Under the pieces are notes generated by a model, which had not been told where the DNA came from, did no database searches, and saw only the letters and a list, made by a program, of their open reading frames with translations. Below, piece after piece: positions 15,462 through 22,960 of a stretch of 30,285 bases of DNA; within the stretch, counting starts at the first letter, position 1; the number at the start of each line of letters is the position of its first letter. The translations under genes were made by a program, and so were the position numbers. The stretch spans positions 1 through 30,285 of the forward strand of contig CADBTX010000022.1 of NCBI GenBank assembly GCA_902797705.1, written 5' to 3'. The DNA comes from an uncultured Lachnospiraceae bacterium (lineage in GTDB: Bacteria > Bacillota > Clostridia > Lachnospirales > Lachnospiraceae).

Positions 15462-16328
15462 ATGAGGGACTTTACGAGTGTAAAAAAATATCTGTTTATT
15501 TCCCTTTTACTCCTGTCGCTGTCACTTTCCCTGAACGGATGCATGGAAGCCGGAGCCGCCGACTGGATAGGTATAAAGCCGAAGCCTGTGGAAACGGTGG
15601 AGGAACCTTCCACTGAAGAGAAGGTCGAAGAGACAGTAGGAGAGGTGGATGGAGGAGACAAGGAGATAGAAAACGCTCTTCCAACCTATTCCATCGAAGA
15701 AGAGCCCCTTGAGGGAGCGGATGAGGAACTGATAGAAGAGGACTGGGAGCCGGAAGAGGAAGAAGAGGAAGAGGTCAGCGATAACAGCGTCAGCGAAGAT
15801 GCGCCGGCGGAAGAGGCTGTGACGGACGACGGGGATAACCATGATGTGACAAAGGGCAGCTGGGACGGAGATGACTGGAGTGCCGAAGCCACCATCGGGG
15901 CAGATCACAAGATAGAGGTCACGGTGTCATCCATCAGGAGTGCCATGGTTCAGGAGAAGGTGACGGATTATTCGCCTGCTGCGGAAAAGAAGGGTAAGAA
16001 CATAGACGATGCCCGCTTTGCCTACTTCACAAAATACGAGGAGGGTGACAAGAACGCCGCCGCTTCGGATGTCGAGGACTATGAGGATGTGGAGGAAATG
16101 TCGAAGAAGCAGTACAGCGCCTTTATGGAGGTGGCTGACGACATTGGAAAGCTGATCGCCCAGTTCGGTATCACCAACTATGATTTCAAGCATCCCGCAG
16201 AGAATAATGATGACGAGATAATAATCGATCTCTACAGGAAGGATAAGTATCAGTATCTCATGACACTTACTTTCGATGAAGACAACGGCAGTAAGCTCCT
16301 TTCCATAGATTTTTCCCTGGAGGAGTGA
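15462..16328 (+). CDS. Acidic lipoprotein of unknown function
   Basis: The 288-residue product has a signal peptide ending in the lipobox SLNGC (Cys27), so it should be anchored to the outer face of the membrane. Residues 45-130 are a very acidic low-complexity linker rich in glutamate, including a run of seven in the order EEEEEEE interrupted by little else and a VSDNSVSED motif. The remaining 150 residues look like a small folded domain with alternating beta and alpha segments, ending in LLSIDFSLEE. I do not recognise the domain. It follows the DUF6311 gene by 9 bp, with only a weak ribosome site, suggesting translational coupling. The VSDN motif is related to those in the surface protein at the right end of the window. 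Confidence 0.8.
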   Translation: MRDFTSVKKYLFISLLLLSLSLSLNGCMEAGAADWIGIKPKPVETVEEPSTEEKVEETVGEVDGGDKEIENALPTYSIEEEPLEGADEELIEEDWEPEEEEEEEVSDNSVSEDAPAEEAVTDDGDNHDVTKGSWDGDDWSAEATIGADHKIEVTVSSIRSAMVQEKVTDYSPAAEKKGKNIDDARFAYFTKYEEGDKNAAASDVEDYEDVEEMSKKQYSAFMEVADDIGKLIAQFGITNYDFKHPAENNDDEIIIDLYRKDKYQYLMTLTFDEDNGSKLLSIDFSLEE

Positions 16329-16332
16329 TAAA

Positions 16333-16419
16333 ATGATTAAAACGCTGATAGTTCCTGTCATGCCGGAAAATACCGCTTCGGGGACAGGGATCGTGATAAG
16401 AGACGGGATAAGACATTGA
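16333..16419 (+). CDS. Possible small ORF (28 aa), translationally coupled to the DUF212 gene
   Basis: A 28-codon frame beginning MIKTLIVPVMP and ending RDGIRH. It has one of the best ribosome sites in the window: GGAGGAG, ending 7 nt before the ATG and overlapping the stop of the lipoprotein gene. Its TGA overlaps the TTG start of the next gene (TTGA), whose own ribosome site is weak. It may be a true small protein or a leader whose translation carries ribosomes to the DUF212 start. No similarity is recognised. Confidence 0.45.
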   Translation: MIKTLIVPVMPENTASGTGIVIRDGIRH

Positions 16420-16877
16420 CCATCGTTGAAGAACTGCTTAGAAACAGGATACTTATAACAGGTGTGGCAGGCTGGACCCTGGCTCAGGTTTTAAAGACCA
16501 TTATTTTTGCTCTTATCAATAAAAGGCTGGACCTCCGCCGCCTCACCGGGGATGGGGGCATGCCCAGTTCGCACTCCGCCACTGTCACGAGCCTTGCGGT
16601 GATGACAGGGCTCCTGTACGGCTTTGATTCGGTCTATTTTGCCATAGCAGCCATACTTGCCATCATAGTCATGCATGATGCCATGGGGGTCAGACTTGAG
16701 ACCGGCAAGCAGGCACAGGTGATCAATGAGATGTTTGAGCTTCTGGACCGTTTGACTGTGGAAGATCTCAGTATGGACGTGAAGCTGAAGGAATTTGTGG
16801 GACATACTCCCATGCAGGTGGTCGCAGGATGTGTATTGGGAATAATCGTGGCCTTCTGCTCATATAATTTCTTTTAA
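16416..16877 (+). CDS. Divergent PAP2 family membrane protein (DUF212)
   Basis: The 153-residue protein matches the YuiD-like DUF212 family, a shortened relative of PAP2 phosphatases. The core GGMPSSHSATVTSLA begins at residue 47 and keeps the PAP2-type SSH motif; MHDAMGVRLETGKQA and the ending LGHTPMQVVAGCVLG are also family features. Three or four membrane segments are likely. The true substrate is not established for the family; a lipid phosphate is plausible. The start is a TTG that overlaps the stop of a 28-codon ORF and has only a weak GGG site, so translation is probably coupled. The start gives MTIVEELLRN, equal in length to YuiD proteins. Confidence 0.9.
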   Translation: MTIVEELLRNRILITGVAGWTLAQVLKTIIFALINKRLDLRRLTGDGGMPSSHSATVTSLAVMTGLLYGFDSVYFAIAAILAIIVMHDAMGVRLETGKQAQVINEMFELLDRLTVEDLSMDVKLKEFVGHTPMQVVAGCVLGIIVAFCSYNFF

Positions 16878-16904
16878 CCTGACACCCACATAGGAATATA
16901 GCGG

Positions 16905-18596
16905 ATGGAGAAGGTGAAGATCGGAAGCATATGGGAAATCACAGGCTGTTTCCTGACGGCCATTATTCTTGTTGTCCTTTTTTTCAGCGGCGTTTCTGCC
17001 CACACCCACCAAAGCGAAGTTTTTGAGATAAATGATGACTGGGAAGTAAAACGGGGAGAAAAGACCATCCTCAATATCTCCCTTCATGAAATGTCCTCGG
17101 TGTTTAATAACGTGAAATGGAAGGACAGCTTTGAACTGTGCCGTACCCTGGACATAAATAGCCATGATCCCCTGATCCTAAGGATCTATACCAGACTTTC
17201 CGCCATAACCGTGAAGGTTGACGGTGAGGTGATATACAGTTACGGGGAGGACATGGTGGAGGACCACAAGATGGTGGGCAGCGGCTACCATTTTGTCCTT
17301 CTTCCCAGCAACTTCTACGATAAGGAGCTGAGGGTCATACTTACGGCCTCCGGAGACGATGCCATAAAGAGCGCCCCGGAGATGGTCATCACACCGGCAG
17401 ACGGCGCCATATCCGTCTTCTCCGGCAACAGGATTTTCGGTATCTTCGCCGGTATCCTTCTGCTGGTGGCAGGGGTCTTCCTGATGGTTCTTTCCGTGGC
17501 AGCCATATCCATGGACAAGCGTTTTTATCCACTGGCTCTGATTGGTCTTTTTTCTGTTTCAGCAGGCATATGGTGTCTCGCCACCATTAAGGCATTGCAG
17601 CTCTTTTCCGGAGATATCACTCTGAACTCGGTGCTGGAATATCTTTCCATGTATTTTCTGCCGGTTCCTGCGCTGTTCCTAAGCAGGCATTTCAGGCAGT
17701 CCGCATCTCCCCGGGCCCGGAAATTCGCATTGTTCATGACTATTTTATGCGGTGCCTTCTTCCTTTCCGCAATGTTTCTTCAGCTGAGCGGCATTGCCGA
17801 CGTGACGGAGGTGGTGGGGATATTCCACGTGATCCTTGTGCCTGCGGTACTGACGCTGTTATTTGCCGGAGGCGCCAAGTGGAGGAGGATGAAACCTGCC
17901 GAAAAGATGTTCCAGACAGGCATGATACTGATAATCGGAATGGTTGTGATGGAATTCGTGGTGTATTATTTCATCAACATGGTATACAGCCTTTCAAACC
18001 GCCTGAATAACGTGGTCATTCCCCTTGCGATGATGACCCTTACCGTGGCAATGCTCCTTGGTTTCCTGCTGGAGATATATGATATGCGCCTTAAGGATAC
18101 CGAAAGAGAGAGACTTAAGAAACTGGCCTTCAGGGATCAGATGACGGACCTTATGAACAGGGGAATGTGTGAAAAGAGGTTTTCCGAGCTTAAGGAGAGC
18201 GGAGAAGAGTTCTGCATGCTGGATATGGACCTTAACGGGCTGAAATCCGTTAACGATAAGCACGGCCATCTGATGGGAGACCGCTATATTACGCTGTTCT
18301 CCGGCATAATAATAAAGTCCCTGGGAGGTGACAGGAATCTTTACCGTGTGGGGGGAGATGAGTTCCTCTACATAGATACAGGGGTCTCCAGGGAGGAAAT
18401 GGATAAGAAGATAGATTTTATCAGGAAACTGGAAAAGATCATCGGCAGAGAGGAGGGTATCCCCTTTTCAATAGATGCTTCTTTCGGTGTGGCCTGGAGT
18501 GATGAGGTTGAATCAAATGATCCGGAAGAGGTGTACCGCCTGGCGGATAAAAGGATGTATGAGATGAAGCACAGCATGAAGAAGGAAAGGGGATAG
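16905..18596 (+). CDS. Membrane receptor-type diguanylate cyclase (GGDEF), copy 1
   Basis: The 563-residue protein is predicted to make cyclic di-GMP in response to an outside signal. It has a first membrane helix (11-30), a beta-rich extracellular domain (about 35-180), a block of about seven membrane helices (185-390) as in 7TM-DISM receptors, a short linker helix, and a GGDEF domain (about 405-560). The catalytic motif GGDEF is intact at 483-487, with FRDQMTDLMNR and DLNGLKSVNDKHGH before it. No RxxD inhibitory site is found five residues upstream, so product inhibition at that site is unlikely. The next gene is a diverged copy with the same layout and a shared extracellular KMVGS-x2-H motif. 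The start has AGGA 10 nt upstream. Confidence 0.9.
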   Translation: MEKVKIGSIWEITGCFLTAIILVVLFFSGVSAHTHQSEVFEINDDWEVKRGEKTILNISLHEMSSVFNNVKWKDSFELCRTLDINSHDPLILRIYTRLSAITVKVDGEVIYSYGEDMVEDHKMVGSGYHFVLLPSNFYDKELRVILTASGDDAIKSAPEMVITPADGAISVFSGNRIFGIFAGILLLVAGVFLMVLSVAAISMDKRFYPLALIGLFSVSAGIWCLATIKALQLFSGDITLNSVLEYLSMYFLPVPALFLSRHFRQSASPRARKFALFMTILCGAFFLSAMFLQLSGIADVTEVVGIFHVILVPAVLTLLFAGGAKWRRMKPAEKMFQTGMILIIGMVVMEFVVYYFINMVYSLSNRLNNVVIPLAMMTLTVAMLLGFLLEIYDMRLKDTERERLKKLAFRDQMTDLMNRGMCEKRFSELKESGEEFCMLDMDLNGLKSVNDKHGHLMGDRYITLFSGIIIKSLGGDRNLYRVGGDEFLYIDTGVSREEMDKKIDFIRKLEKIIGREEGIPFSIDASFGVAWSDEVESNDPEEVYRLADKRMYEMKHSMKKERG

Positions 18597-18609
18597 GGCT
18601 GCTTTAAGG

Positions 18610-20295
18610 ATGGTAGATAAAAAGAGCAGATTACGGATAAGTATATATGTGACTGTCATGCTGCTGATCCTCGCGGGAGTGATAGTTTTCTTTGAATTCA
18701 TGAAGCGCACCTCGAGAAACCGCATCCTGGACTTCAGTGACGGCTGGACCGTGAATTTCAAGGGCGTGCAGTATGAGGATGTGGATCTCGACGGCTTCCG
18801 TTTTCCCGGTGGCCTTAACAGGGGAGATATGATCTTCATAAGGAACCGCTTTCCTTCAGATCTTCCCAATGGCACAGCCATTGTGCTTCCCCTGCAGCTT
18901 TCCACGATCTCGGCGGATGTGAACGGAATGATCGTGTACGGCTATGGGGCAAAGGAATACACGGAAAAAAAGATGGTGGGTTCTGCCGTTCATTTGATCC
19001 GTGTCCCCGACGGAAGCCAGGGGGCGCCTGTGTCCCTTGTTATTACGGTGGGGGAGGACAGGGCTTTCTCATATCTTCCGAAGATAGTGCTGGACGCGGC
19101 AAACTGGGGCTTTGTGGATTATCTGAACAGCAATATCTACCCGGTGGTGATATCCATTTCCCTTGTAACGGCCGGTATCATAATACTGCTGATCTCCTTA
19201 TTCCTGGCCATAAAAGGTCATGAATGGTCGCGTATCAATCAGACCGGTATGCTCTTTTTTACCATAGGCTGCTGGAATATCTTTGAGATACACGCCATCC
19301 AGATATTTTCCATAGATTACGAATGGAATACCTTTGCGCGGTATTTCTTCGGGCTCTTAAGCATATTGCCGATCTTAAGGATCATATCCTCCGCTCATTC
19401 GGAGAAAAGCTTAAAGGATAAGGTGATACAGAAGTCCATATTCTATGTAAATGAATTATTAATATTCGCGGCTGTGCTCCTGGGAGCCTTCAACCTGGTA
19501 CACATCTGCAACCTTCGGTATTTCTTTGAGATAGAAGCCGTGATAAGCATGATGATCATGGCCATTATCGAATGGAAGGGATACGGCAGGGAGGACCGTA
19601 ATGCCGAATCCAGATTCAGGGAGCAGATGGTGTGTTTCTTTTTTGTGGCTTTAGAGGCGGTGAGGTATACTCTCAACCAGATCTTCAACATTCCGGTACA
19701 GGCTTTCCAGCATTCCTTCCTGCTGTATGGAACGGTGGTGCTGGTGCTTATGATGATCGGCGCCTATATCTATGAACTGTATGAATCCTATGTTAAAAAG
19801 GCGGAGGAGGATACCCTGAAACGGATCGCCTACACCGATGGCCTCACCGGGCTCCTGAACCGGACATACTGTAAGGACAAGATGGAAGCCCTTGACGAGA
19901 GCCGGAAGGATTATTACATGATAAGCTTTGATGTGAACGGGTTAAAGGCTATAAACGATTCCAGGGGACATCAGGCCGGGGACAGTCTTTTGTCTGCCTT
20001 TGGAGACATATTGCGGCAGTGCTTCGGCGATATTGGTGATGTGATACGTCCGGGAGGGGATGAATTCCTGGTGATCTCGGATGATGCTAAAAAACAGGAA
20101 TTATCAGGCAGGTTAAGCTGGCTTGACGGTCTGGAGAAGAATGCGGAAAAGACGCTGGGCTTTCCCGTGAGAGCGTCCTACGGAATGGCGGGAAGTGATG
20201 AGGTTCTGGGGCACACTGCCGAGGAGGTATATCTTTTGGCGGATCAGAGGATGTACGAAATGAAGTCCCGGAACAAGCGGGAAAAGGCAATCTGA
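18610..20295 (+). CDS. Membrane receptor-type diguanylate cyclase (GGDEF), copy 2
   Basis: A 561-residue paralogue of the gene 13 bp upstream: membrane helix near 10-30, extracellular beta domain to about 185, seven-helix membrane block to about 395, and a GGDEF domain at the end. GGDEF is intact at 482-486 but is preceded by proline (VIRPGGDEF) where copy 1 has valine. The TDGLTGLLNR and DVNGLKAINDSRGH motifs are present, and again no RxxD inhibitory site is seen. The extracellular motif KKMVGS-x2-H is shared with copy 1, while the rest has diverged widely, so the two may sense different ligands or form heterodimers (inference). The ribosome site is weak. It is the last gene of the run that begins at metN. 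Confidence 0.9.
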   Translation: MVDKKSRLRISIYVTVMLLILAGVIVFFEFMKRTSRNRILDFSDGWTVNFKGVQYEDVDLDGFRFPGGLNRGDMIFIRNRFPSDLPNGTAIVLPLQLSTISADVNGMIVYGYGAKEYTEKKMVGSAVHLIRVPDGSQGAPVSLVITVGEDRAFSYLPKIVLDAANWGFVDYLNSNIYPVVISISLVTAGIIILLISLFLAIKGHEWSRINQTGMLFFTIGCWNIFEIHAIQIFSIDYEWNTFARYFFGLLSILPILRIISSAHSEKSLKDKVIQKSIFYVNELLIFAAVLLGAFNLVHICNLRYFFEIEAVISMMIMAIIEWKGYGREDRNAESRFREQMVCFFFVALEAVRYTLNQIFNIPVQAFQHSFLLYGTVVLVLMMIGAYIYELYESYVKKAEEDTLKRIAYTDGLTGLLNRTYCKDKMEALDESRKDYYMISFDVNGLKAINDSRGHQAGDSLLSAFGDILRQCFGDIGDVIRPGGDEFLVISDDAKKQELSGRLSWLDGLEKNAEKTLGFPVRASYGMAGSDEVLGHTAEEVYLLADQRMYEMKSRNKREKAI

Positions 20296-20304
20296 TGATA
20301 TGTA

Positions 20305-20333
20305 TTGATTTTTAAACATGGCTGCATTAGAAT
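20305..20333 (+). promoter_or_regulatory. Promoter of the ispE gene run, leaderless geometry
   Basis: TTGATT (20305-20310), 17-bp spacer, TAGAAT (20328-20333). The expected start site is about 20340, one base before the ispE ATG at 20341. The same distances are seen at fkp and metN. Confidence 0.55.
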
Positions 20334-20340
20334 GTATACA

Positions 20341-21249
20341 ATGAACAGTAATAATGCGGCGACGGAATATGCTTATGCCAAGATAAATCTTGGCCTTGAT
20401 ATAGTCGGGAAGAGAGAAGACGGTTATCATCTTCTTAAGATGGTTATGCAGACCTTAAGGCTCCACGACACGGTGACGGTGATCATGGGAGAAGAGGGGT
20501 CGGATATAAGAACAGTAACTGACAGTGAACTGGTATCGGATGACAGCCACAATCTGGCATATCGCGCAGCAAAACTCCTTAGTGAAAAATATCATATCGA
20601 CAGGGAAATGGAGATCCGCATAGAAAAAAGGATCCCGGTGGCAGCAGGCCTTGCCGGGGGCAGTTCCGATGCGGCTGCTGTTCTCCGGGGTGTGAACAGG
20701 CTTTTTGATCTGGGACTCGATATGTCCCGGCTTAGGGAGCTGGGGCTTGCCCTCGGCGCGGACGTGCCCTATTGCATACAGGGCGGCACCATGCTGTCTC
20801 TTGGGATAGGGGAGATCCTGACTCCCGTGGATCCCATGCTTGGAGATTTTCCGGTACTCCTCATAAAGCCGGCAGCGGGGGTATCCACAAAGGAAGCCTA
20901 TGAAGCCTATGACAGAACAGACGATCCGGAACATCCGGATACGGAGGGGCTTATCTCGGCAGTTAAAAAGGGAGAAATAAAGGAGATCGGCGGATATCTC
21001 GGGAATGTTCTCGAGAGGGTGGCTGTTTCCCGGGTGCCCGAGATCCGGGAGATAAAGAGATTCTTAAAGGACCGGGGAGCGGAGGCCGTTCTTATGAGCG
21101 GAAGCGGACCTACGGTCTTTGCGTTGGACGACGACAGTGACAGGCTGAAGGAGATCTGTGAGGAAGGGAAGAAACGTTTCCCGGATTCGGAGGTGATCCT
21201 GACGGAAACATATTCCGGATCAGCCTTGGACAGTGAGAAAGGGGTATAA
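20341..21249 (+). CDS. ispE: 4-(cytidine 5'-diphospho)-2-C-methyl-D-erythritol kinase
   Basis: IspE (302 residues from this start) phosphorylates CDP-methylerythritol in the non-mevalonate isoprenoid pathway. It is a GHMP kinase: YAKINLGLD at 12-20, the ATP loop PVAAGLAGGSSDAAA at 99-113, and MSGSGPTVFAL near the end. The start at 20341 leaves a short lead-in before YAKIN as in other IspE proteins; an ATG at 20332 and a TTG at 20305 are in frame but lie within the promoter boxes. There is no Shine-Dalgarno sequence before 20341. It is the first gene of a run leading to asnS and the NlpC/P60 gene; the GntR gene follows 3 bp later. Confidence 0.94.
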   Translation: MNSNNAATEYAYAKINLGLDIVGKREDGYHLLKMVMQTLRLHDTVTVIMGEEGSDIRTVTDSELVSDDSHNLAYRAAKLLSEKYHIDREMEIRIEKRIPVAAGLAGGSSDAAAVLRGVNRLFDLGLDMSRLRELGLALGADVPYCIQGGTMLSLGIGEILTPVDPMLGDFPVLLIKPAAGVSTKEAYEAYDRTDDPEHPDTEGLISAVKKGEIKEIGGYLGNVLERVAVSRVPEIREIKRFLKDRGAEAVLMSGSGPTVFALDDDSDRLKEICEEGKKRFPDSEVILTETYSGSALDSEKGV

Positions 21250-21252
21250 TAA

Positions 21253-21963
21253 ATGAGCCTGCCGTCTTATATGGATACGACAAATGATGCCTTTCTGCCC
21301 TTAAGGGATACGGTTTTCAATCAGCTCCGTCTTCAGATACTCCACGGAGAACTGAAGCCCGGGGAAAGGCTTATGGAGGTGGCTCTCGCGGATAAGCTGG
21401 GGGTTTCCAGGACGCCGGTGAGAGAGGCTATAAGGATGCTGGAGCAGGAAGGGCTTGCGGTACTTCTTCCCAGAAGAGGAGCCCATGTGGCCAGCATTGA
21501 CAATAAGCAGCTCGAGGATATGCTGGAGGCCAGACGGACGCTGGAGGCGTTTACGGTAAACGCGGCCTGCGGCCGTATAACCAGAGCCCAGGTGGATGAA
21601 CTCCGGCAGTTCAATATGAAATTCAGGGAGGCTGTAAAGAGCGGAGATACAGTGGCCATGGCGGATGCGGACTTTATCTTCCATGAGGGCATCGCAAAGG
21701 CCGCCGGGAACGGCAGGATAATGGAGATGCTCCAGCACCTCAGGGAGCAGCTTTTCCGCTATCAGTACGAGTATTTAAAGGATACGCCGGAGCACAGGCA
21801 TCTCGTGGAGGAGCATGAGATGATCTGCAGGGCATTTGAACAGGCGGACAATAACAAGGCTGTGGAGATCATAAAGCTCCACATAGATGATCAGGAGCTG
21901 GGGATATATTACCAGCTTGAAAAGGAAAACCAGACTAAGATTAAAAAAGGCAGATCCAGATGA
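21253..21963 (+). CDS. GntR family transcriptional regulator, FadR/FCD subfamily
   Basis: The 236-residue protein has a winged helix DNA-binding domain (18-80; recognition region VSRTPVREAIRMLEQEG at 51-67) and a helical FCD effector domain (about 87-215) that usually senses a carboxylic acid through metal-binding histidines; histidines are seen near 143 and 181-186. The target is unknown: the neighbours are an isoprenoid kinase and DUF1934, neither a usual target. The ispE-GntR-DUF1934 order is, as far as I recall, common in Lachnospiraceae. The start is well set, with AAAGGGG 8 nt upstream. The gene overlaps the next by 4 bp (ATGA). Confidence 0.9.
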   Translation: MSLPSYMDTTNDAFLPLRDTVFNQLRLQILHGELKPGERLMEVALADKLGVSRTPVREAIRMLEQEGLAVLLPRRGAHVASIDNKQLEDMLEARRTLEAFTVNAACGRITRAQVDELRQFNMKFREAVKSGDTVAMADADFIFHEGIAKAAGNGRIMEMLQHLREQLFRYQYEYLKDTPEHRHLVEEHEMICRAFEQADNNKAVEIIKLHIDDQELGIYYQLEKENQTKIKKGRSR

Positions 21964-22409
21964 AGAGAGATGTACTTGTGTCAATCAGAGGATTGCAGAT
22001 AGATGATTCCAGCGATGATGAGGCCGTCGAGATACTGGTCAACGGAAAGTACAACTGGAAGAACGGCAGACATTTTCTGCGTTTTGAGCAGTATGAGGAG
22101 GACGGGACCCCCACGAAGAACGTTCTTTCCTTTGACGAAAAGGCCATGGAACTCACGAGGCGGGGCGGCACCCAGCTCCATATGACTTTCATGGAGAAGG
22201 AGAAGACCCTTACCAGCTATACTACGCCCTTTGGGGCTCTGATGGTGGGAGTCAATACGGACAGGATCTCTGTAGAGAAGAGCGATGACAGGATACACGC
22301 AGAGGTTGATTACGGCCTGGAATTCAATTATGAATACGTGGCGGATTGTCAGCTTTCACTGGATATAACCCCAAGAGGGACAGATCGTATATCAGGAGGT
22401 AGTAAATGA
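21960..22409 (+). CDS. DUF1934 domain protein (YwiB-like beta-barrel)
   Basis: A 149-residue cytoplasmic protein of the DUF1934/YwiB family, small calycin-like beta-barrels of unknown function found through the Firmicutes. Marks are the opening MKRDVLVSIRGLQ, the LTRRGGTQLHMTF strand pair, the TTPFGALMVGVNT segment and the closing YEYVADCQLSLDI. It overlaps the GntR gene and the next gene by 4 bp each (ATGA both times), so all three are almost surely translated together. Confidence 0.88.
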   Translation: MKRDVLVSIRGLQIDDSSDDEAVEILVNGKYNWKNGRHFLRFEQYEEDGTPTKNVLSFDEKAMELTRRGGTQLHMTFMEKEKTLTSYTTPFGALMVGVNTDRISVEKSDDRIHAEVDYGLEFNYEYVADCQLSLDITPRGTDRISGGSK

Positions 22410-22891
22410 TACACTTAAACACACTGACCATTGTGCTGCTCGTTATACTTGCAGTCCTGGCCGTGATCCTTGTAGTGCTTGTACTTCTCGGGAAAAGGGC
22501 CGAGAAGAAGCAGGCGGAGCAGCAGGCGGCCATGGATGCCGTGAAACAGACCGTATCCATGCTGATAATAGACAAAAAGAAAATGAAGATAAAGGATGCC
22601 GGTTTTCCCGATATGGTGGTAAACCAGACCCCCTGGTATTTGAGAAGTACGAGGGTGCCTGTGATCAAGGCAAAGGTGGGTCCCCAGATAATGAGCTTTA
22701 TCGCGGACATAAAGGTCTATGACATCGCTCCGGTGAAAAAGGAAGTAAAGGCCACCATAAGCGGCCTGTATATCACGGATATGAAGGGCATAAGGGGTTC
22801 CATAGCCCCGGCGCCTCCGAAGAAGAAGTCCAAATTTGCGGAATGGCGCGACAACCTGCAGGCTAAGGCAGGCGCCAAGCCCCTAAAGTAG
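22406..22891 (+). CDS. Membrane-anchored protein of unknown function
   Basis: A 161-residue protein with one strong amino-terminal membrane helix (about 7-29), then a charged stretch (KRAEKKQAEQQAA) and a small basic domain containing WYLRSTRVPVIKAKVGPQIM and LYITDMKGIRG. The ending is lysine-rich (PPKKKSKFAEWRDNL). The charge pattern suggests the domain is cytoplasmic. I do not recognise the family. It starts in an ATGA overlap with the DUF1934 gene behind a good AGGAGGT site, so it belongs to the same operon. Confidence 0.8.
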   Translation: MIHLNTLTIVLLVILAVLAVILVVLVLLGKRAEKKQAEQQAAMDAVKQTVSMLIIDKKKMKIKDAGFPDMVVNQTPWYLRSTRVPVIKAKVGPQIMSFIADIKVYDIAPVKKEVKATISGLYITDMKGIRGSIAPAPPKKKSKFAEWRDNLQAKAGAKPLK

Positions 22892-22960
22892 AAAGAAAAC
22901 GGCTCCGCGAAGCGGATCTTAAATGCCGTGGCATTAAAAGAGATATAAGAGGAGAAAAAA

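Noticed and set aside
21245..21250. Perfect TATAAT before the GntR gene as a promoter
   Set aside because: No -35 at 16-18 bp, and it lies between a good ribosome site (AAAGGGG) and the ATG, so a transcript would start inside the gene.
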